Counted from the first letter of the stretch, positions 29,291 through 39,154 are shown. The stretch: 59,004 bases of DNA from Blastopirellula marina (GCA_020721965.1 DYLS01000010.1:1-59004); one strand, 5' to 3'. Notes: generated from the letters alone by a model not told the origin. Made by a program: numbers and translations.

Positions 29291-30661
29291 ATGGTTCGGA
29301 CCGACATGGCCGATTGGATCATCCAACAATTGGGCGGAGACGCCGCCTCGCCGTGGGGCTGGGTGGTGTATCTTGGCGTGGCGCTTGTCCAGGTGGGCGT
29401 CATCCTGGCGATCGTGATGACGATCGTCCCGTTCGCCACCTGGGCCGAGCGGAAGATTGCCGGCCGGATTCAGGACCGCCTCGGCCCGACGCGGGTGGGC
29501 GGTCGATTTGGGTGGCTGCAACCGATGGCGGACGGTCTGAAACTGCTCTGTAAAGAGGATTTGATCCCGCGGGATGCCGATGGTTTTCTGTTTCGTTTGG
29601 CGCCCTATGCCGCGTTCGCCCCGGCCTTTGCCGTTTTCCTGGCGATCCCCTTCGCCGATGGTTGGGTTGCCCAGCACTTGAATACGGCCGTCTTCTTCAT
29701 CCTGGCGGTGGGCGGGCTGGAGGTCTTCGGGATCGTCCTGGGCGGCTATGCCTCGGGTTCGAAGTGGTCGCTCTTGGGGGCGATGCGGGAAGGGGCACAG
29801 GTCGTGAGCTACGAAGTACCGCTGACCTTTTCCGCGGTGATCCCCGTCCTGATTGCCGGGACGATGGACTTGGCGGCCATCGGCAACATGCAGCGGGGAT
29901 GGTTCTGGAATTGGTTCCTGTTCCACGACCCGTTCACGTTCGCCGCTTTTTGGATCTACATGACTTGCGCCACAGCGGGAACGAACCGGGCGCCGTTCGA
30001 CCTCGCCGAGGCCGAGAGTGAATTGGTGGCCGGGTTCCATACCGAATACTCAGGCTTTCGCTGGAGCGCGTTTTTCATGGGCGAGTATGCCTCCATGACG
30101 GCCTTCAGCGGTTTGGCGGCGATCCTGTTTTTGGGCGGGTGGCATGGCCCTATGCCGGTGGTCTCTGCGCTCGGTTTGACCGCTCAGACAGGCCCCCTGG
30201 CAGGCTTTTTGGGGAATCTACTGGGTGCCGCGAACTTCCTCTGCAAGTGCATGATGGGAGTCGTGTTCATGATGTGGCTCCGCTGGACCCTGCCCCGGCT
30301 CCGCATCGATCAGATCATCACGATGTGCTGGAAATACTGTTTTCCCCTGGTCTGCATCGCCTTCTTTGGAGCCATCTTGTGGACGTACTTTTTGCCCGAC
30401 GGCCTGCTGTTCGGCAGACCCTTGGGGACCGTCCCGGAGGTCGCCTTGCCCGGTGCGCCGGCGAAAGCCCCGGCCGGGGCCGGGATAGCGGGGCACGTGC
30501 CCGATCATGTGCCCGAGGCGGGTCGGGCGGTGGCCGCGTGCCGATGCGTCGCGCGGAACCCTGCTCGGCCGGTGCAGGCAAACCGTAATACGATTGCGGA
30601 CCAGTCGCCGCCTGGGCCGTCCCAGGCGAAATCCGCTCCGGAAGGCCGTCTTGGCGGGTAG
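29291..30661 (+). CDS. nuoH: NADH-quinone oxidoreductase subunit H with extended C-terminus
   Basis: A 456-aa membrane subunit that links quinone reduction to the proton pumps. Family motifs: GRIQDRLGPTRVGGRFGWLQ, then RAPFDLAEAESELVAGFHTE and YSGFRW. About eight helices are predictable. After the last helix, from about residue 385, there is a tail of some 70 residues rich in Ala, Pro, Gly and Arg that standard NuoH does not have. I use the ATG at 29291; an in-frame ATG five codons later (MADW) is also possible. nuoJ starts 6 bp after the stop. Confidence 0.94.
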   Translation: MVRTDMADWIIQQLGGDAASPWGWVVYLGVALVQVGVILAIVMTIVPFATWAERKIAGRIQDRLGPTRVGGRFGWLQPMADGLKLLCKEDLIPRDADGFLFRLAPYAAFAPAFAVFLAIPFADGWVAQHLNTAVFFILAVGGLEVFGIVLGGYASGSKWSLLGAMREGAQVVSYEVPLTFSAVIPVLIAGTMDLAAIGNMQRGWFWNWFLFHDPFTFAAFWIYMTCATAGTNRAPFDLAEAESELVAGFHTEYSGFRWSAFFMGEYASMTAFSGLAAILFLGGWHGPMPVVSALGLTAQTGPLAGFLGNLLGAANFLCKCMMGVVFMMWLRWTLPRLRIDQIITMCWKYCFPLVCIAFFGAILWTYFLPDGLLFGRPLGTVPEVALPGAPAKAPAGAGIAGHVPDHVPEAGRAVAACRCVARNPARPVQANRNTIADQSPPGPSQAKSAPEGRLGG

Positions 30662-30667
30662 AACGCT

Positions 30668-31357
30668 ATGGACTTCAATTGGCTGTTTTTCTGGATTCTC
30701 GCCGCGATTACCGTGACGTCCGCCGTGGCGGCCGTGTTGACCACGCACATTGTGCGCATGGCCTTTTACCTGGTGGTCTGCCTGGGGGCGGTGGCGGGGC
30801 TGTTTTTCCTGGCGGGCGCTTATTTCGTGGGGGCCATGCAACTGATGATCTATGTCGGCGGCACGGTGGTGCTGATCGGCTTCGGCGTGATGCTGACCGC
30901 TCGGACCCCTTTCGTCCGAATGCAAACCACGCCCGACCAATGGTTGCTGGCGATGGTGACGGCGGCGACGCTCGGGGCGATGCTGCTTCAGGCCACGCTA
31001 CGATACCCGAAACCCATCGAACCGCCCGGGATCGGCGAGCCTGCGGTGTCGCCTGGTCGGTTGGGAACGGCATTTTTGGGGCTGCGGTTGGAAGCGGCCT
31101 CGTCTGGAACCTCCAGCCAAACCGGCGGGGACGGAGAAGATGCCGAATCGCTGGGCGTGGCGTACCTGTTGCCGTTCGAGTTGGTTTCGGTGCACTTGCT
31201 AGCGGTGCTGATTGGGGCGGCGTACCTGGCCCGGCCCCGCCGCAGGCCCGATCAAGAAACTGGCCGAGAAGGTGAGCACGCGGGGGCGGAGCGATCGGGA
31301 CCGGGCGAAGAACCCCGGCCGGCCGCGGTCGCCATCGCTTCCGGCGGCGATTCGTGA
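30668..31357 (+). CDS. nuoJ: NADH-quinone oxidoreductase subunit J
   Basis: A 229-aa membrane subunit with five predicted helices. The conserved third-helix region is AMQLMIYVGGTVVLIGFGVM, which contains the pi-bulge Tyr region. A polar segment (about 120-160) lies before the last helix and the C-terminus is a charged, low-complexity tail. It starts directly after nuoH and is probably translationally coupled. Confidence 0.92.
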   Translation: MDFNWLFFWILAAITVTSAVAAVLTTHIVRMAFYLVVCLGAVAGLFFLAGAYFVGAMQLMIYVGGTVVLIGFGVMLTARTPFVRMQTTPDQWLLAMVTAATLGAMLLQATLRYPKPIEPPGIGEPAVSPGRLGTAFLGLRLEAASSGTSSQTGGDGEDAESLGVAYLLPFELVSVHLLAVLIGAAYLARPRRRPDQETGREGEHAGAERSGPGEEPRPAAVAIASGGDS

Positions 31358-31413
31358 CGCACGTTTTCACGCTCCGTGTTTTGACCGTATTTTGCACGCA
31401 GGCTGAACCAAGC

Positions 31414-31761
31414 ATGGAATTACCTTTAGCTCACGCGTCCCAGATTCCGCTCATCGCCTACCTCTTGGTGGGCAGCGTTTTATTTGTGACGGGCATCACC
31501 TGCATGATTGCCAAGCGGAACCTGATTGGAATCTTGATCGGGATCGAGCTGATACTGAATGCGGGCACGGTGAATCTGGTGGCGATGTCGAGCCCCTTCG
31601 TGGCGGGGAGCGGCCTCCCCGCCCTGGATGGCCAGGTCTTCGCCCTGTTTGTCATCCTGTTGGCAGCCGCGGAGGCTGCCGCCGCCCTGGCCATCGCCCT
31701 GACGTACTACGGCGGTTACGCAACGATTGATGTCGATCATGGTGATCGGTTGAACGGATGA
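31414..31761 (+). CDS. nuoK: NADH-quinone oxidoreductase subunit K
   Basis: A 115-aa membrane subunit with three helices. The two proton-path Glu residues are present, in GIELILNA (helix 2) and AAAEAAAALAI (helix 3). The start at 31414 (MELPLAH) gives the normal family length. The stop overlaps the nuoL start in the pattern ATGATG, typical of translational coupling. Confidence 0.95.
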   Translation: MELPLAHASQIPLIAYLLVGSVLFVTGITCMIAKRNLIGILIGIELILNAGTVNLVAMSSPFVAGSGLPALDGQVFALFVILLAAAEAAAALAIALTYYGGYATIDVDHGDRLNG

Positions 31762-34256
31762 TGGATCCTCATACGGCAATTCCGAGTTTCCTGGCGGCGG
31801 CCTGCCTGATTCCGCTAGCCTCGTTCGTGATCATCTTTCTGGCTGGGCCGAAGCTCGGTCACGCTGGACGCTGGGCCGCTTACCTGGCCACGGCGGCCAT
31901 CGCGACTTCCTTCGTGCTTTCCGTGATCGCGGCTTGCCAGTGGTTCGCGGCCTACCCGTTAACATCGGCTGGCCCCGGGCACCATGCGGCGGCCGCGCCC
32001 CACGTGCTGGCGGGTACCTGGTACACGCTTGCCCGCTTCGGGGAACTGCAACTCAGCGTCGGCTATTACGTCGATTCGCTGACCATCGCGATGTTCCTCA
32101 TGGTCAGCTTCATCGCCACATGCATCCACGTCTATTCGTTCGGGTACATGCACGAGGAGCTGCACGACGTCCACGATGGCGAGGTTCGCACGAGCAGTGG
32201 CGAACCGCTGCTCCGCCCCGGCCGTTTCCACCGCTTCTTCCAGTTCTTGTCGCTGTTCTGTTTCAGCATGTTGGGGCTGGTGGCGTCGGGTAATTTGTTC
32301 ATGGTGTTCGCCTTCTGGGAATTGGTGGGCATTTGCTCGTACCTTCTGATCGGCTTCTATATCGAGCGCCGCTCGGCCTCCACCGCCGCCAACAAGGCCT
32401 TCATCGTCAATCGCGTGGGCGATTTTGGGATGGTCTTCGGGCTGATGATCTTGCTGGGAACGTTGGGGACGCTCGATTTTGGGGACGTGCCGGGGCCCCG
32501 CGGCGAGGTGCGTCCGGGCATGTTCTCGCTGGTCCGCGCCGCTGCCACACATCACGCCCTGCGCGTGCCGGCGGGGATGCGAGAGCTGGCAGTACAGGCG
32601 GGCCCGGCGGAAGAGTCAGCGGAAGAGTCAGCCAATAGGGCAGCGGAAAGCACAGCACAAGGGATAGCGGAAACCACAGCAGAAAGGGCTGCGGAAACCA
32701 CAACGAATGGGACAGCGGAAAGCATAACAGAAGGGGCGGGTGAATGGGCTGCGGGAGGGGTTGCGGGAGGGACCGCGGTGAGTCCTGTCGCGGAGCCGGC
32801 CGGTGAACAAGCCAGGGCACGACGCACGCTGCCGCTGGGCTATGCGTGGCTGATTCTGGCGGGGCTGGGCGTGTTCTGCGGCTGCGTGGGGAAGAGTGCT
32901 CAGTTTCCCTTGCACGTGTGGTTGCCCGACGCCATGGAAGGCCCTACCCCCGTCAGCGCCCTGATTCACGCGGCGACGATGGTGGCCGCCGGGGTTTACC
33001 TGGTGGGACGCTGCTATCCCCTGTTCACGCCCGAGGTGCTTTACGTCGTGGCCCTGGTCGGTACGATCACGCTGTTTCTGGCCGCCACCATTGCCCTCAC
33101 GGCCACCGACATCAAGCGGGTGCTGGCCTATTCGACGGTCAGTCAGTTGGGCTACATGATGCTGGCGCTGGGGGTCGGCGGCTGGGTCGCTGGCCTCTTC
33201 CATCTCATGACGCACGCCTTCTTCAAGGCCCTGCTGTTCCTCTGCTCGGGTTCGGTGATTCACGCCTGCGGGACGAATGAGATGCCGCGGATGGGCGGCC
33301 TGTGGCGCAAAATGCCGTGGACCGCCGCTACGATGCTGGTCGGCTGCCTGGCCATTGCGGGGGTGGGCATCCCGCTGTGGTTTGGGCTGAGCGGATTCCA
33401 TTCCAAGGATGCCATCGTCGCCCAGTGCCTGCTCTTCCAGCGAGCCAGCCCGATCTACGGTTGGGTCTATTACGTGGCCGTGCTGGGGGCCGCCATGACG
33501 GCCTTTTATATGTTTCGTCTGTGGTTCCTGACGTTCGCCGGCGCGCCGCGCGACGAGCACGTCTTTGCCCATGCCCACGAGTCGCCGACCTCCATGATTG
33601 CCCCCTTGGTGGCGTTGGCGATCATGGCCATCGCGGCCGGTTGGCGGTTGCCGGGAACGGCCTGGAGTATTCCCGGCATCCTGGAACAAGGGCGGCCGCT
33701 GGGAACAGGGGAGGAGGCGTTCGCAGCAGCGGCCTGGGCGGATTTGACCGTGCCTCCAGAACACGAGTCCCATCAGGCGGCCATCCATGTCGCGGCATCG
33801 TGGTCGGCGTTCGGCGCGGCCGCCTTGGGCATCGTGTTGGCGGTGCTGCTCTACGGGACGCGGACCTGGGACCCGGCCCGGATCGCCGCGGCCGCCCGGC
33901 CCGTTTACGTGTTCCTGAAGAACAAGTGGTACATCGATGAGCTGTACCATTGGGTTTGGGTGCGTCCGACGCTATTTCTCGCCGCCTGCGCTGCCTGGAT
34001 CGACCGGCAGATCATCGACCGCCTGGCCGATGGTTCCGCCGCCGCCGTGCGCAGCCTGGCATACTTGGACGATGGACTGGATCGCCGCTTCGTGGACGGG
34101 CTGGTCAACGGCCTGGCGGAGGCGACCTACCGATTGGGGCTGAGCTTGAAGAGGGTGCAAAGCGGCAGGATCCGCATATATATCGTTTGGTTGGCCGCGG
34201 GGACCGCCGCCTTGTTCGTGCTGGCCTCGCTTTATTGGGGAGTTTTGACGACATAA
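31758..34256 (+). CDS. nuoL: NADH-quinone oxidoreductase subunit L with a repeat-derived insert
   Basis: An 832-aa antiporter-like proton-pumping subunit, some 170 residues longer than usual. Conserved parts: FWELVGICSYLLIGFYIER, GKSAQFPLHVWLPDAMEGPT, PVSALIHAATMVAAGVYLV and AFFKALLFLCSGSVIHA; the long lateral helix region is at the C-terminus (about 700-832). Between the family blocks, at about residues 260-355, is a non-conserved insert whose middle repeats every 8 residues (AESTAQGI, AETTAERA, AETTTNGT, AESITEGA). Either ATG of the ATGATG start can serve. Confidence 0.95.
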   Translation: MMDPHTAIPSFLAAACLIPLASFVIIFLAGPKLGHAGRWAAYLATAAIATSFVLSVIAACQWFAAYPLTSAGPGHHAAAAPHVLAGTWYTLARFGELQLSVGYYVDSLTIAMFLMVSFIATCIHVYSFGYMHEELHDVHDGEVRTSSGEPLLRPGRFHRFFQFLSLFCFSMLGLVASGNLFMVFAFWELVGICSYLLIGFYIERRSASTAANKAFIVNRVGDFGMVFGLMILLGTLGTLDFGDVPGPRGEVRPGMFSLVRAAATHHALRVPAGMRELAVQAGPAEESAEESANRAAESTAQGIAETTAERAAETTTNGTAESITEGAGEWAAGGVAGGTAVSPVAEPAGEQARARRTLPLGYAWLILAGLGVFCGCVGKSAQFPLHVWLPDAMEGPTPVSALIHAATMVAAGVYLVGRCYPLFTPEVLYVVALVGTITLFLAATIALTATDIKRVLAYSTVSQLGYMMLALGVGGWVAGLFHLMTHAFFKALLFLCSGSVIHACGTNEMPRMGGLWRKMPWTAATMLVGCLAIAGVGIPLWFGLSGFHSKDAIVAQCLLFQRASPIYGWVYYVAVLGAAMTAFYMFRLWFLTFAGAPRDEHVFAHAHESPTSMIAPLVALAIMAIAAGWRLPGTAWSIPGILEQGRPLGTGEEAFAAAAWADLTVPPEHESHQAAIHVAASWSAFGAAALGIVLAVLLYGTRTWDPARIAAAARPVYVFLKNKWYIDELYHWVWVRPTLFLAACAAWIDRQIIDRLADGSAAAVRSLAYLDDGLDRRFVDGLVNGLAEATYRLGLSLKRVQSGRIRIYIVWLAAGTAALFVLASLYWGVLTT
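32607..32775 (+). repeat. In-frame 24-bp repeat array inside nuoL
   Basis: Units resembling GCGGAAASCACAGCAGAAGGG recur every 24 bp, encoding an 8-residue period that starts AE(S/T)T. Because the period is a multiple of three the frame is kept. Confidence 0.8.
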
Positions 34257-34436
34257 CCGATCATCCCACTCCGACGCTGGGCGCCAAGCCGCACGCCGTG
34301 CCACGGCCTGTCACGAGGGCTGCCGCGGGGCACGTTTGTTGACTGCGACCGCGGACATCGAGGGTGGGATCCAGCAAGGGAATCGGCACGCCCTCATACG
34401 GCGGGCCCTTGATAACGCCGAAAACAAACGCAGACC

Positions 34437-36404
34437 ATGGCAACCGCAATTGTCTTGAACTTGATCATCTTTTTGCCCACCTTGGCAGCATTGATCCTTT
34501 TATTCGTCCCGGCGTGGGCGACGGAGGCCATCCGCAGGTTGACACTGGGGGCGACCTTGCTGGTGTTCTTGATCAGCTTGCGGCTGATCGTGCCGGGCTT
34601 CGGCGATCCTCACAATCCCCTCGAACAAATCATCTCCCAGGCACGCTTCGTGGCAGGCGAGGGTGGCTATCAAAACATCATCCAGATCCCCTGGATCCCT
34701 TCGTTCGACATCTTCTACTTCCTCGGATTGGACGGCCTGAGCTTGCCGTTGGTCTTGCTGACCACGTTCCTCAGCGTCCTGGCCGCCGCGGCGAGCTGGT
34801 CCATCACCAAGCACGTCAAAGCGTATAGCATCCTGTTTCTTCTATTGGAGACGGGAATGCTGGGCGTGTTCACCGCCTTGGACTTTTTCCTCTTCTACGT
34901 GTTCTGGGAAGTGATGTTGCTGCCGATGTACTTCTTGATCGGCATCTGGGGCGGTCCCCGCCGCGAATATGCCGCCATCAAGTTCTTCCTTTTCACGCTG
35001 GTCGGCTCGGTGCTGATGCTGATCGCGCTGTTGGTGATGTATTACAACAGCGACGTGCGGCGGCTCTCGGAACAACAGCGTCGCGAGGCCTTGCTGCACG
35101 AATCGGTGATTACCAAGTCGCTGGCCCCCAGTGAAAAACCGTTGCACACGTTCAATCTGGTGGCGTTGGCCAAGCTGGGGCAAGCGGAGGATTCGCCCTT
35201 CACGCAGCAGGGGCTGTTCGGCAAGTCGCTGGCCTGGTGGTGTTTTCTGCTGCTGTTGATCGGGTTCCTGATCAAGGTGCCGTCCGTGCCGGTCCACACC
35301 TGGTTGCCCGACGCGCACGTGGAGGCCCCCACGCCCATCTCGATGATCCTGGCGGGAGTTCTGCTGAAGATGGGCGGCTACGGCATCCTGCGCATTTGTT
35401 ACCCCATCTTTCCCTCGGCGGCCTACGAACTGGCTTGGCTGGTTTCTCTGCTGGGGCTGGTGAGCATGGTGTACGGGGCCTTCGCCGCCATGGCGCAAAA
35501 GGACTTCAAACGCTTGGTGGCGTATAGCTCGGTCAGTCACATGGGCTACGTGGTGCTCGGCATTGGCGCCTGGAGCCTGGTGCCCGGCATTTGGGACAGC
35601 CAGTACTGGAAGATGGGCATGAACGGCGCGATGTTCCAGATGATCGCTCACGGGTTGTCCTCGGCCGGCATGTTCTTCATGGTGGGCGTCCTTTACGATC
35701 GGGTGCACCACCGCGAGATCGACCGTTTTGGCGGGATTTACGGAAAGATGCCCGCCTATTCCGCCTTGGCCTTCGGCCTGTTCTTCGCGGCTTTGGGGCT
35801 TCCCGGCTTGTGCGGATTCATCGGTGAGGTGTTGGTCGTGTTGGCCTCCTTCCGCTACAGCGTGACGATAGCGATCATCGCGGCCTCCGTGATGATCCTC
35901 ACGGCGGGGTACATCCTGTGGACGATCCAACGCGTCTATCTGGGGCCGGAATATCGCGGTCCGCACGCCGAGGGGCTGACTCCCCTCACTCCTCGCGAGT
36001 TTTCGATCGGCGCCGCGCTGCTGATTCCGGCCGTCGTTCTGGGCGTTTACCCGCAAGCGCTCTTCCAGTACATGGCCCCCAGTGTGGAACGCACCGTGGA
36101 TGAAATCGCCGGCTGGATGCGCCGCGGGGAGATCGCATCGCCGAATGGGTTGCCAACCGCCGCGCATCCCAACGATGCGATTCGGGAAGGATTCGTGCAG
36201 AACTGGCAACCGGAGGCGAAAGCCAACGCGAATACCAACGCGAATACAGCAGGGAGTACGGAGGAGAGGGTGGATACGAATACAGAGCCGAATACAGAGG
36301 CGAATAGGAAGACGAATATGAATGCGAAGGCGGAGTTGAGTACGCAGCCGAAGGCGGAGGTGAATCTGGTCGCGCATGCGGTGGCGAGTGCGGAAGGAGG
36401 TTGA
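34437..36404 (+). CDS. nuoM: NADH-quinone oxidoreductase subunit M with repeat-derived tail
   Basis: A 655-aa antiporter-like proton-pumping subunit. Conserved: VFWEVMLLPMYFLIGIWGG (with the pump Glu), KVPSVPVHTWLPDAHVEAPT and PISMILAGVLLKMGGYG. The family-like part ends near residue 560. The last 65 residues or so are a low-complexity tail of Asn/Thr/Glu/Ala (pattern NANTNANT, TNTEPNTEA) with no membrane segment. The 180 bp between nuoL and nuoM shows no gene. Confidence 0.95.
   Translation: MATAIVLNLIIFLPTLAALILLFVPAWATEAIRRLTLGATLLVFLISLRLIVPGFGDPHNPLEQIISQARFVAGEGGYQNIIQIPWIPSFDIFYFLGLDGLSLPLVLLTTFLSVLAAAASWSITKHVKAYSILFLLLETGMLGVFTALDFFLFYVFWEVMLLPMYFLIGIWGGPRREYAAIKFFLFTLVGSVLMLIALLVMYYNSDVRRLSEQQRREALLHESVITKSLAPSEKPLHTFNLVALAKLGQAEDSPFTQQGLFGKSLAWWCFLLLLIGFLIKVPSVPVHTWLPDAHVEAPTPISMILAGVLLKMGGYGILRICYPIFPSAAYELAWLVSLLGLVSMVYGAFAAMAQKDFKRLVAYSSVSHMGYVVLGIGAWSLVPGIWDSQYWKMGMNGAMFQMIAHGLSSAGMFFMVGVLYDRVHHREIDRFGGIYGKMPAYSALAFGLFFAALGLPGLCGFIGEVLVVLASFRYSVTIAIIAASVMILTAGYILWTIQRVYLGPEYRGPHAEGLTPLTPREFSIGAALLIPAVVLGVYPQALFQYMAPSVERTVDEIAGWMRRGEIASPNGLPTAAHPNDAIREGFVQNWQPEAKANANTNANTAGSTEERVDTNTEPNTEANRKTNMNAKAELSTQPKAEVNLVAHAVASAEGG
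36215..36400 (+). repeat. Low-complexity repeat at the 3' end of nuoM
   Basis: The DNA repeats GCGAATAC and GCGAAGGCGGAG in steps of 6 to 12 bp and encodes the Asn/Thr/Glu tail of NuoM. Confidence 0.75.
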
Positions 36405-36465
36405 ACGCCCGCGGCTTGGACGGCCGCCTAGCTTGCCCAGCATCCCGTGCTAATACCGTGGCAGG

Positions 36466-36595
36466 GTTGTTGGCTTGGCTCCAGATGGCGCGACATGGCT
36501 CAACCTCTTGTGGTGATGAGATCTTGTGGTGATGGGACATAGCGTCTCGCAACGTATGCCGCGGACATCGTGCGATCAGCCGGGCTTCGCGTTGC
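36466..36595 (+). repeat. Dispersed repeat family B, copy B4
   Basis: Contains TTGTTGGCTTGGCTCC, then GCGTCTCGCAACGTATGCCG, CGGACATCGTGCGATCAGC and CGGGCTTCGC, aligning with the copy at 18296. It fills the 246-bp gap between nuoM and nuoN. A short duplication of CTTGTGGTGATG lies inside it. Confidence 0.6.
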
Positions 36596-36650
36596 CGTGC
36601 TCATGTCGCAGGCTTTTTCCCGAGAACCGTTTTGGGGATATCAGTAGACC

Positions 36651-38435
36651 GTGAATCTGCTTCATTGGATCGGGCAACTGGAAGGCGACGCGTACCGCTC
36701 CTTGCGGCTTTTTGCGCCGGAGGGCCTGGTGTGCGCCACCATGCTGTTGCTATTGCTGTCGCGGATGCTCCTGCCATCGCGGCGGAGGCTCCCTTATTGG
36801 CTCGCCTTTGTCGGGGTGTTCGCGGCCTTGGCTGCGGCGGTCATGCAATGGCCCTTCTTTGCACTCCTCCCGCAGTTGCCGCATACCGCGGTCGGCGGGT
36901 TCACCGGGCTGTTGCGTTTTGATACGCTGGGGCTGTTCTTCCGCATCTTGTTTTTCGGGTTCAGCGCGGTCTTCATCCTCTTCCTGGGCATGACCCGATT
37001 GCCCCCGGATGAGGACGTGGGCGAATTCCTCGTGCTCTACCTGGCCTCGATCCTCGGCCTGTGCGTGATGGCCTCGGCCGATCACCTGCTGATGGTGCTA
37101 TTGGGCATGGAGATGGCGGGGGTGCCGTCGTACATTCTGGCCGGGTTCATCAAATCGCGGCGGGCGTCGGGCGAGGCGGCGGTCAAGTTCGCCTTGTTCG
37201 GCGCGGCCTCGGCCGGGGTCATGCTCTATGGCATGACGCTCCTGGCGGGGAGCCTCGGCTCGCTGCACCTGCCCACGATGGGGATGCGGCTGGCCGCCTG
37301 GACCGATCCCTCGGCGTTTGCCGCCCGTGCCCCCGTGCTCGTCCTGGGCCTGTTGATGCTGCTGGTGGGACTGGCCTTCAAGCTCTCGGCGGTGCCGTTC
37401 CATTTCTGGGTACCCGACGTCTTCGAAGGCTCGGCGGCCGAAGTGGGCGCGTACCTTTCGACCGTGTCCAAGGCGGGGGCATTGATCCTGCTCATCCGCG
37501 TGGCCAGCGGCCTTTTGGGGGCGGATGCCACGATCCCTCGGCTCCCCGATCCTGCCCAATTCGCGGCGGCCGCATCCCGCTTCGATATGCCCGCGGATTC
37601 CCGGCCCGTCATCCGGGAAGGTGTCATACAGGCAGGCGCTGCGGCGGATCGGAACGGTGACCCGAACGTTCGGCCCGTCGCGTTCGCACGGCAAGACAGT
37701 ACCGCCGAGCATAGTACCGCCGAGCATAGTACCTCCGAGCTGGGTTCACCGGCCCAATTGGTGAGCCGTTTTTTGGCCGCCGTGATCGCCGTCTTGGCCG
37801 CGGTAAGCTGCACGTTTGGAAATCTGGCGGCTTATGGCCAAAGGAATTTCAAGCGATTGCTGGCCTACTCCACGATCGCCCACGCCGGCTACATGCTGAT
37901 GCCGGTCGCGGCAGCCGTGGCGATGTGGCGAACCCAGCCGGAACTGGCGCGTTGGGCCTTGGCGGCCTCTGCCTTATACGTCGCGATCTACTTGATCATG
38001 AACCTGGGTGCCTTCGCGACGACGGCCTTTCTGCGCGACGCCTTCCAAAGCGAGACCATCGACGACTTCGCGGGCTGGATTCGCGTGTCCCCCAGCCTGA
38101 CGGTGGCCGTTGCCGTGATCATGTTCAGCCTGATTGGGCTGCCACCGCTGGCGGGTTTCGTGGCCAAATTCGCGGCCTTCGCCTCGCTGACCTACTCGGG
38201 ACTGTGGGCCTTGCTGGTGATCGGCGCGGTGAACACGGCCATCAGCCTGTTTTACTATTTGCGAGTCGTCAAGGTGATGGTGCTGGATGCCCCGAGCGAA
38301 GCGGTCGCCGCGATGCCGCCGATGGGCAAGGGAGCCGTGACGTTCTTGGCCGTGCTGGCCGCCTCGTTGCTCGTATTGGGCGTGCTCTGGCAGCCGCTTT
38401 TCACCTGGGCCAAGGCCGCCGCTGGGGCCTTGTAA
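36651..38435 (+). CDS. nuoN: NADH-quinone oxidoreductase subunit N with inserted loop
   Basis: A 594-aa antiporter-like proton-pumping subunit starting with GTG (MNLLHWIGQ). Conserved: LLGMEMAGVPSYILAGFIKS, then AFKLSAVPFHFWVPDVFEGS and YGQRNFKRLLAYSTIAHAGY. A non-conserved hydrophilic insert lies at about residues 285-365, in which three 15-bp units encode STAEH, STAEH and STSEL. nuoN ends the complex I gene run. Confidence 0.94.
   Translation: MNLLHWIGQLEGDAYRSLRLFAPEGLVCATMLLLLLSRMLLPSRRRLPYWLAFVGVFAALAAAVMQWPFFALLPQLPHTAVGGFTGLLRFDTLGLFFRILFFGFSAVFILFLGMTRLPPDEDVGEFLVLYLASILGLCVMASADHLLMVLLGMEMAGVPSYILAGFIKSRRASGEAAVKFALFGAASAGVMLYGMTLLAGSLGSLHLPTMGMRLAAWTDPSAFAARAPVLVLGLLMLLVGLAFKLSAVPFHFWVPDVFEGSAAEVGAYLSTVSKAGALILLIRVASGLLGADATIPRLPDPAQFAAAASRFDMPADSRPVIREGVIQAGAAADRNGDPNVRPVAFARQDSTAEHSTAEHSTSELGSPAQLVSRFLAAVIAVLAAVSCTFGNLAAYGQRNFKRLLAYSTIAHAGYMLMPVAAAVAMWRTQPELARWALAASALYVAIYLIMNLGAFATTAFLRDAFQSETIDDFAGWIRVSPSLTVAVAVIMFSLIGLPPLAGFVAKFAAFASLTYSGLWALLVIGAVNTAISLFYYLRVVKVMVLDAPSEAVAAMPPMGKGAVTFLAVLAASLLVLGVLWQPLFTWAKAAAGAL
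37698..37742 (+). repeat. Three 15-bp tandem units inside nuoN
   Basis: AGTACCGCCGAGCAT occurs twice exactly and is followed by AGTACCTCCGAGCTG. The units keep the frame. Confidence 0.9.
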
Positions 38436-38584
38436 AGCGTGCGTCGCGGTTGCCGCAAGCGACGAGCCGGCCCGCTGCAATCCGGTCGGCTGTCGCATTC
38501 AAGCGGGCAGGGCGGCGATTCACGCCACGGCACTGGCTCGCGGGAGGCAAGGGAATCCGTTGGGCGAAACAGGGAATCATCGTC

Positions 38585-39154
38585 ATGGAAATCCATTCGG
38601 AGCAATCACTACCCCTCGCCACGCATCGCCCTGCGACCGAGGCAGGGACCGAGGCAGGGGTTGTGTCGCAGGAAAAGAGAAACGGGACGCAGCCTCACGG
38701 GGCCGAAGGGCTGTCTTGGAACCGCATGATCACCTGGACCGCCCGATCGCTACCGAGCTATTTGCAGTGGGCCAGACCTTGGGTGCCGGGGAGATTCGAG
38801 GACCTTTGGGACGCCGTGCAGGAGATCGCTGGCGAGCATCGAGAATTCGCCGCCAGGTTGGCGGAACACGTCACGCGCCGCGGGGGACTGTCCAGCCCGG
38901 GCAACTATCCCGAGGTCTACCCTGCCTGGCACGACCTGGCGCTCGACTTTCTGGCCGAAAAGATGATCCAGGAGCTGCTCGCCGGCGCCGCCGAGTTGGA
39001 CGCGGCACGCAGTGGTCCGCCTTTGGACCCCGACCTCGCGAAGGCCGCCGAATCGCTGCGTGATTTGTTCCGCGACGAGGCCGAGCGGCTGCAATCGCTG
39101 TTGCCCGATCCTCGCAGGTCACCGTCCCCCCCGGCGTCGGGCGATGCGGCTTGA
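38585..39154 (+). CDS. Unrecognised 189-aa protein
   Basis: I do not recognise this family. The first 45 residues are polar and poorly ordered. From SWNRMITWTARSLPSYLQWA on, the protein looks globular and mainly helical, with EIAGEHREFAARLAEHV and YPAWHDLALDFLAEKMIQE, then an acidic helix and a Pro/Ser-rich end. E-x-x-H spacing in the helices recalls ferritin-like bundles but this is not firm. Codon use and composition match the neighbours, and the frame is free of stops beyond chance. It lies 149 bp after nuoN and 107 bp before the TatD-type gene. Confidence 0.55.
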   Translation: MEIHSEQSLPLATHRPATEAGTEAGVVSQEKRNGTQPHGAEGLSWNRMITWTARSLPSYLQWARPWVPGRFEDLWDAVQEIAGEHREFAARLAEHVTRRGGLSSPGNYPEVYPAWHDLALDFLAEKMIQELLAGAAELDAARSGPPLDPDLAKAAESLRDLFRDEAERLQSLLPDPRRSPSPPASGDAA

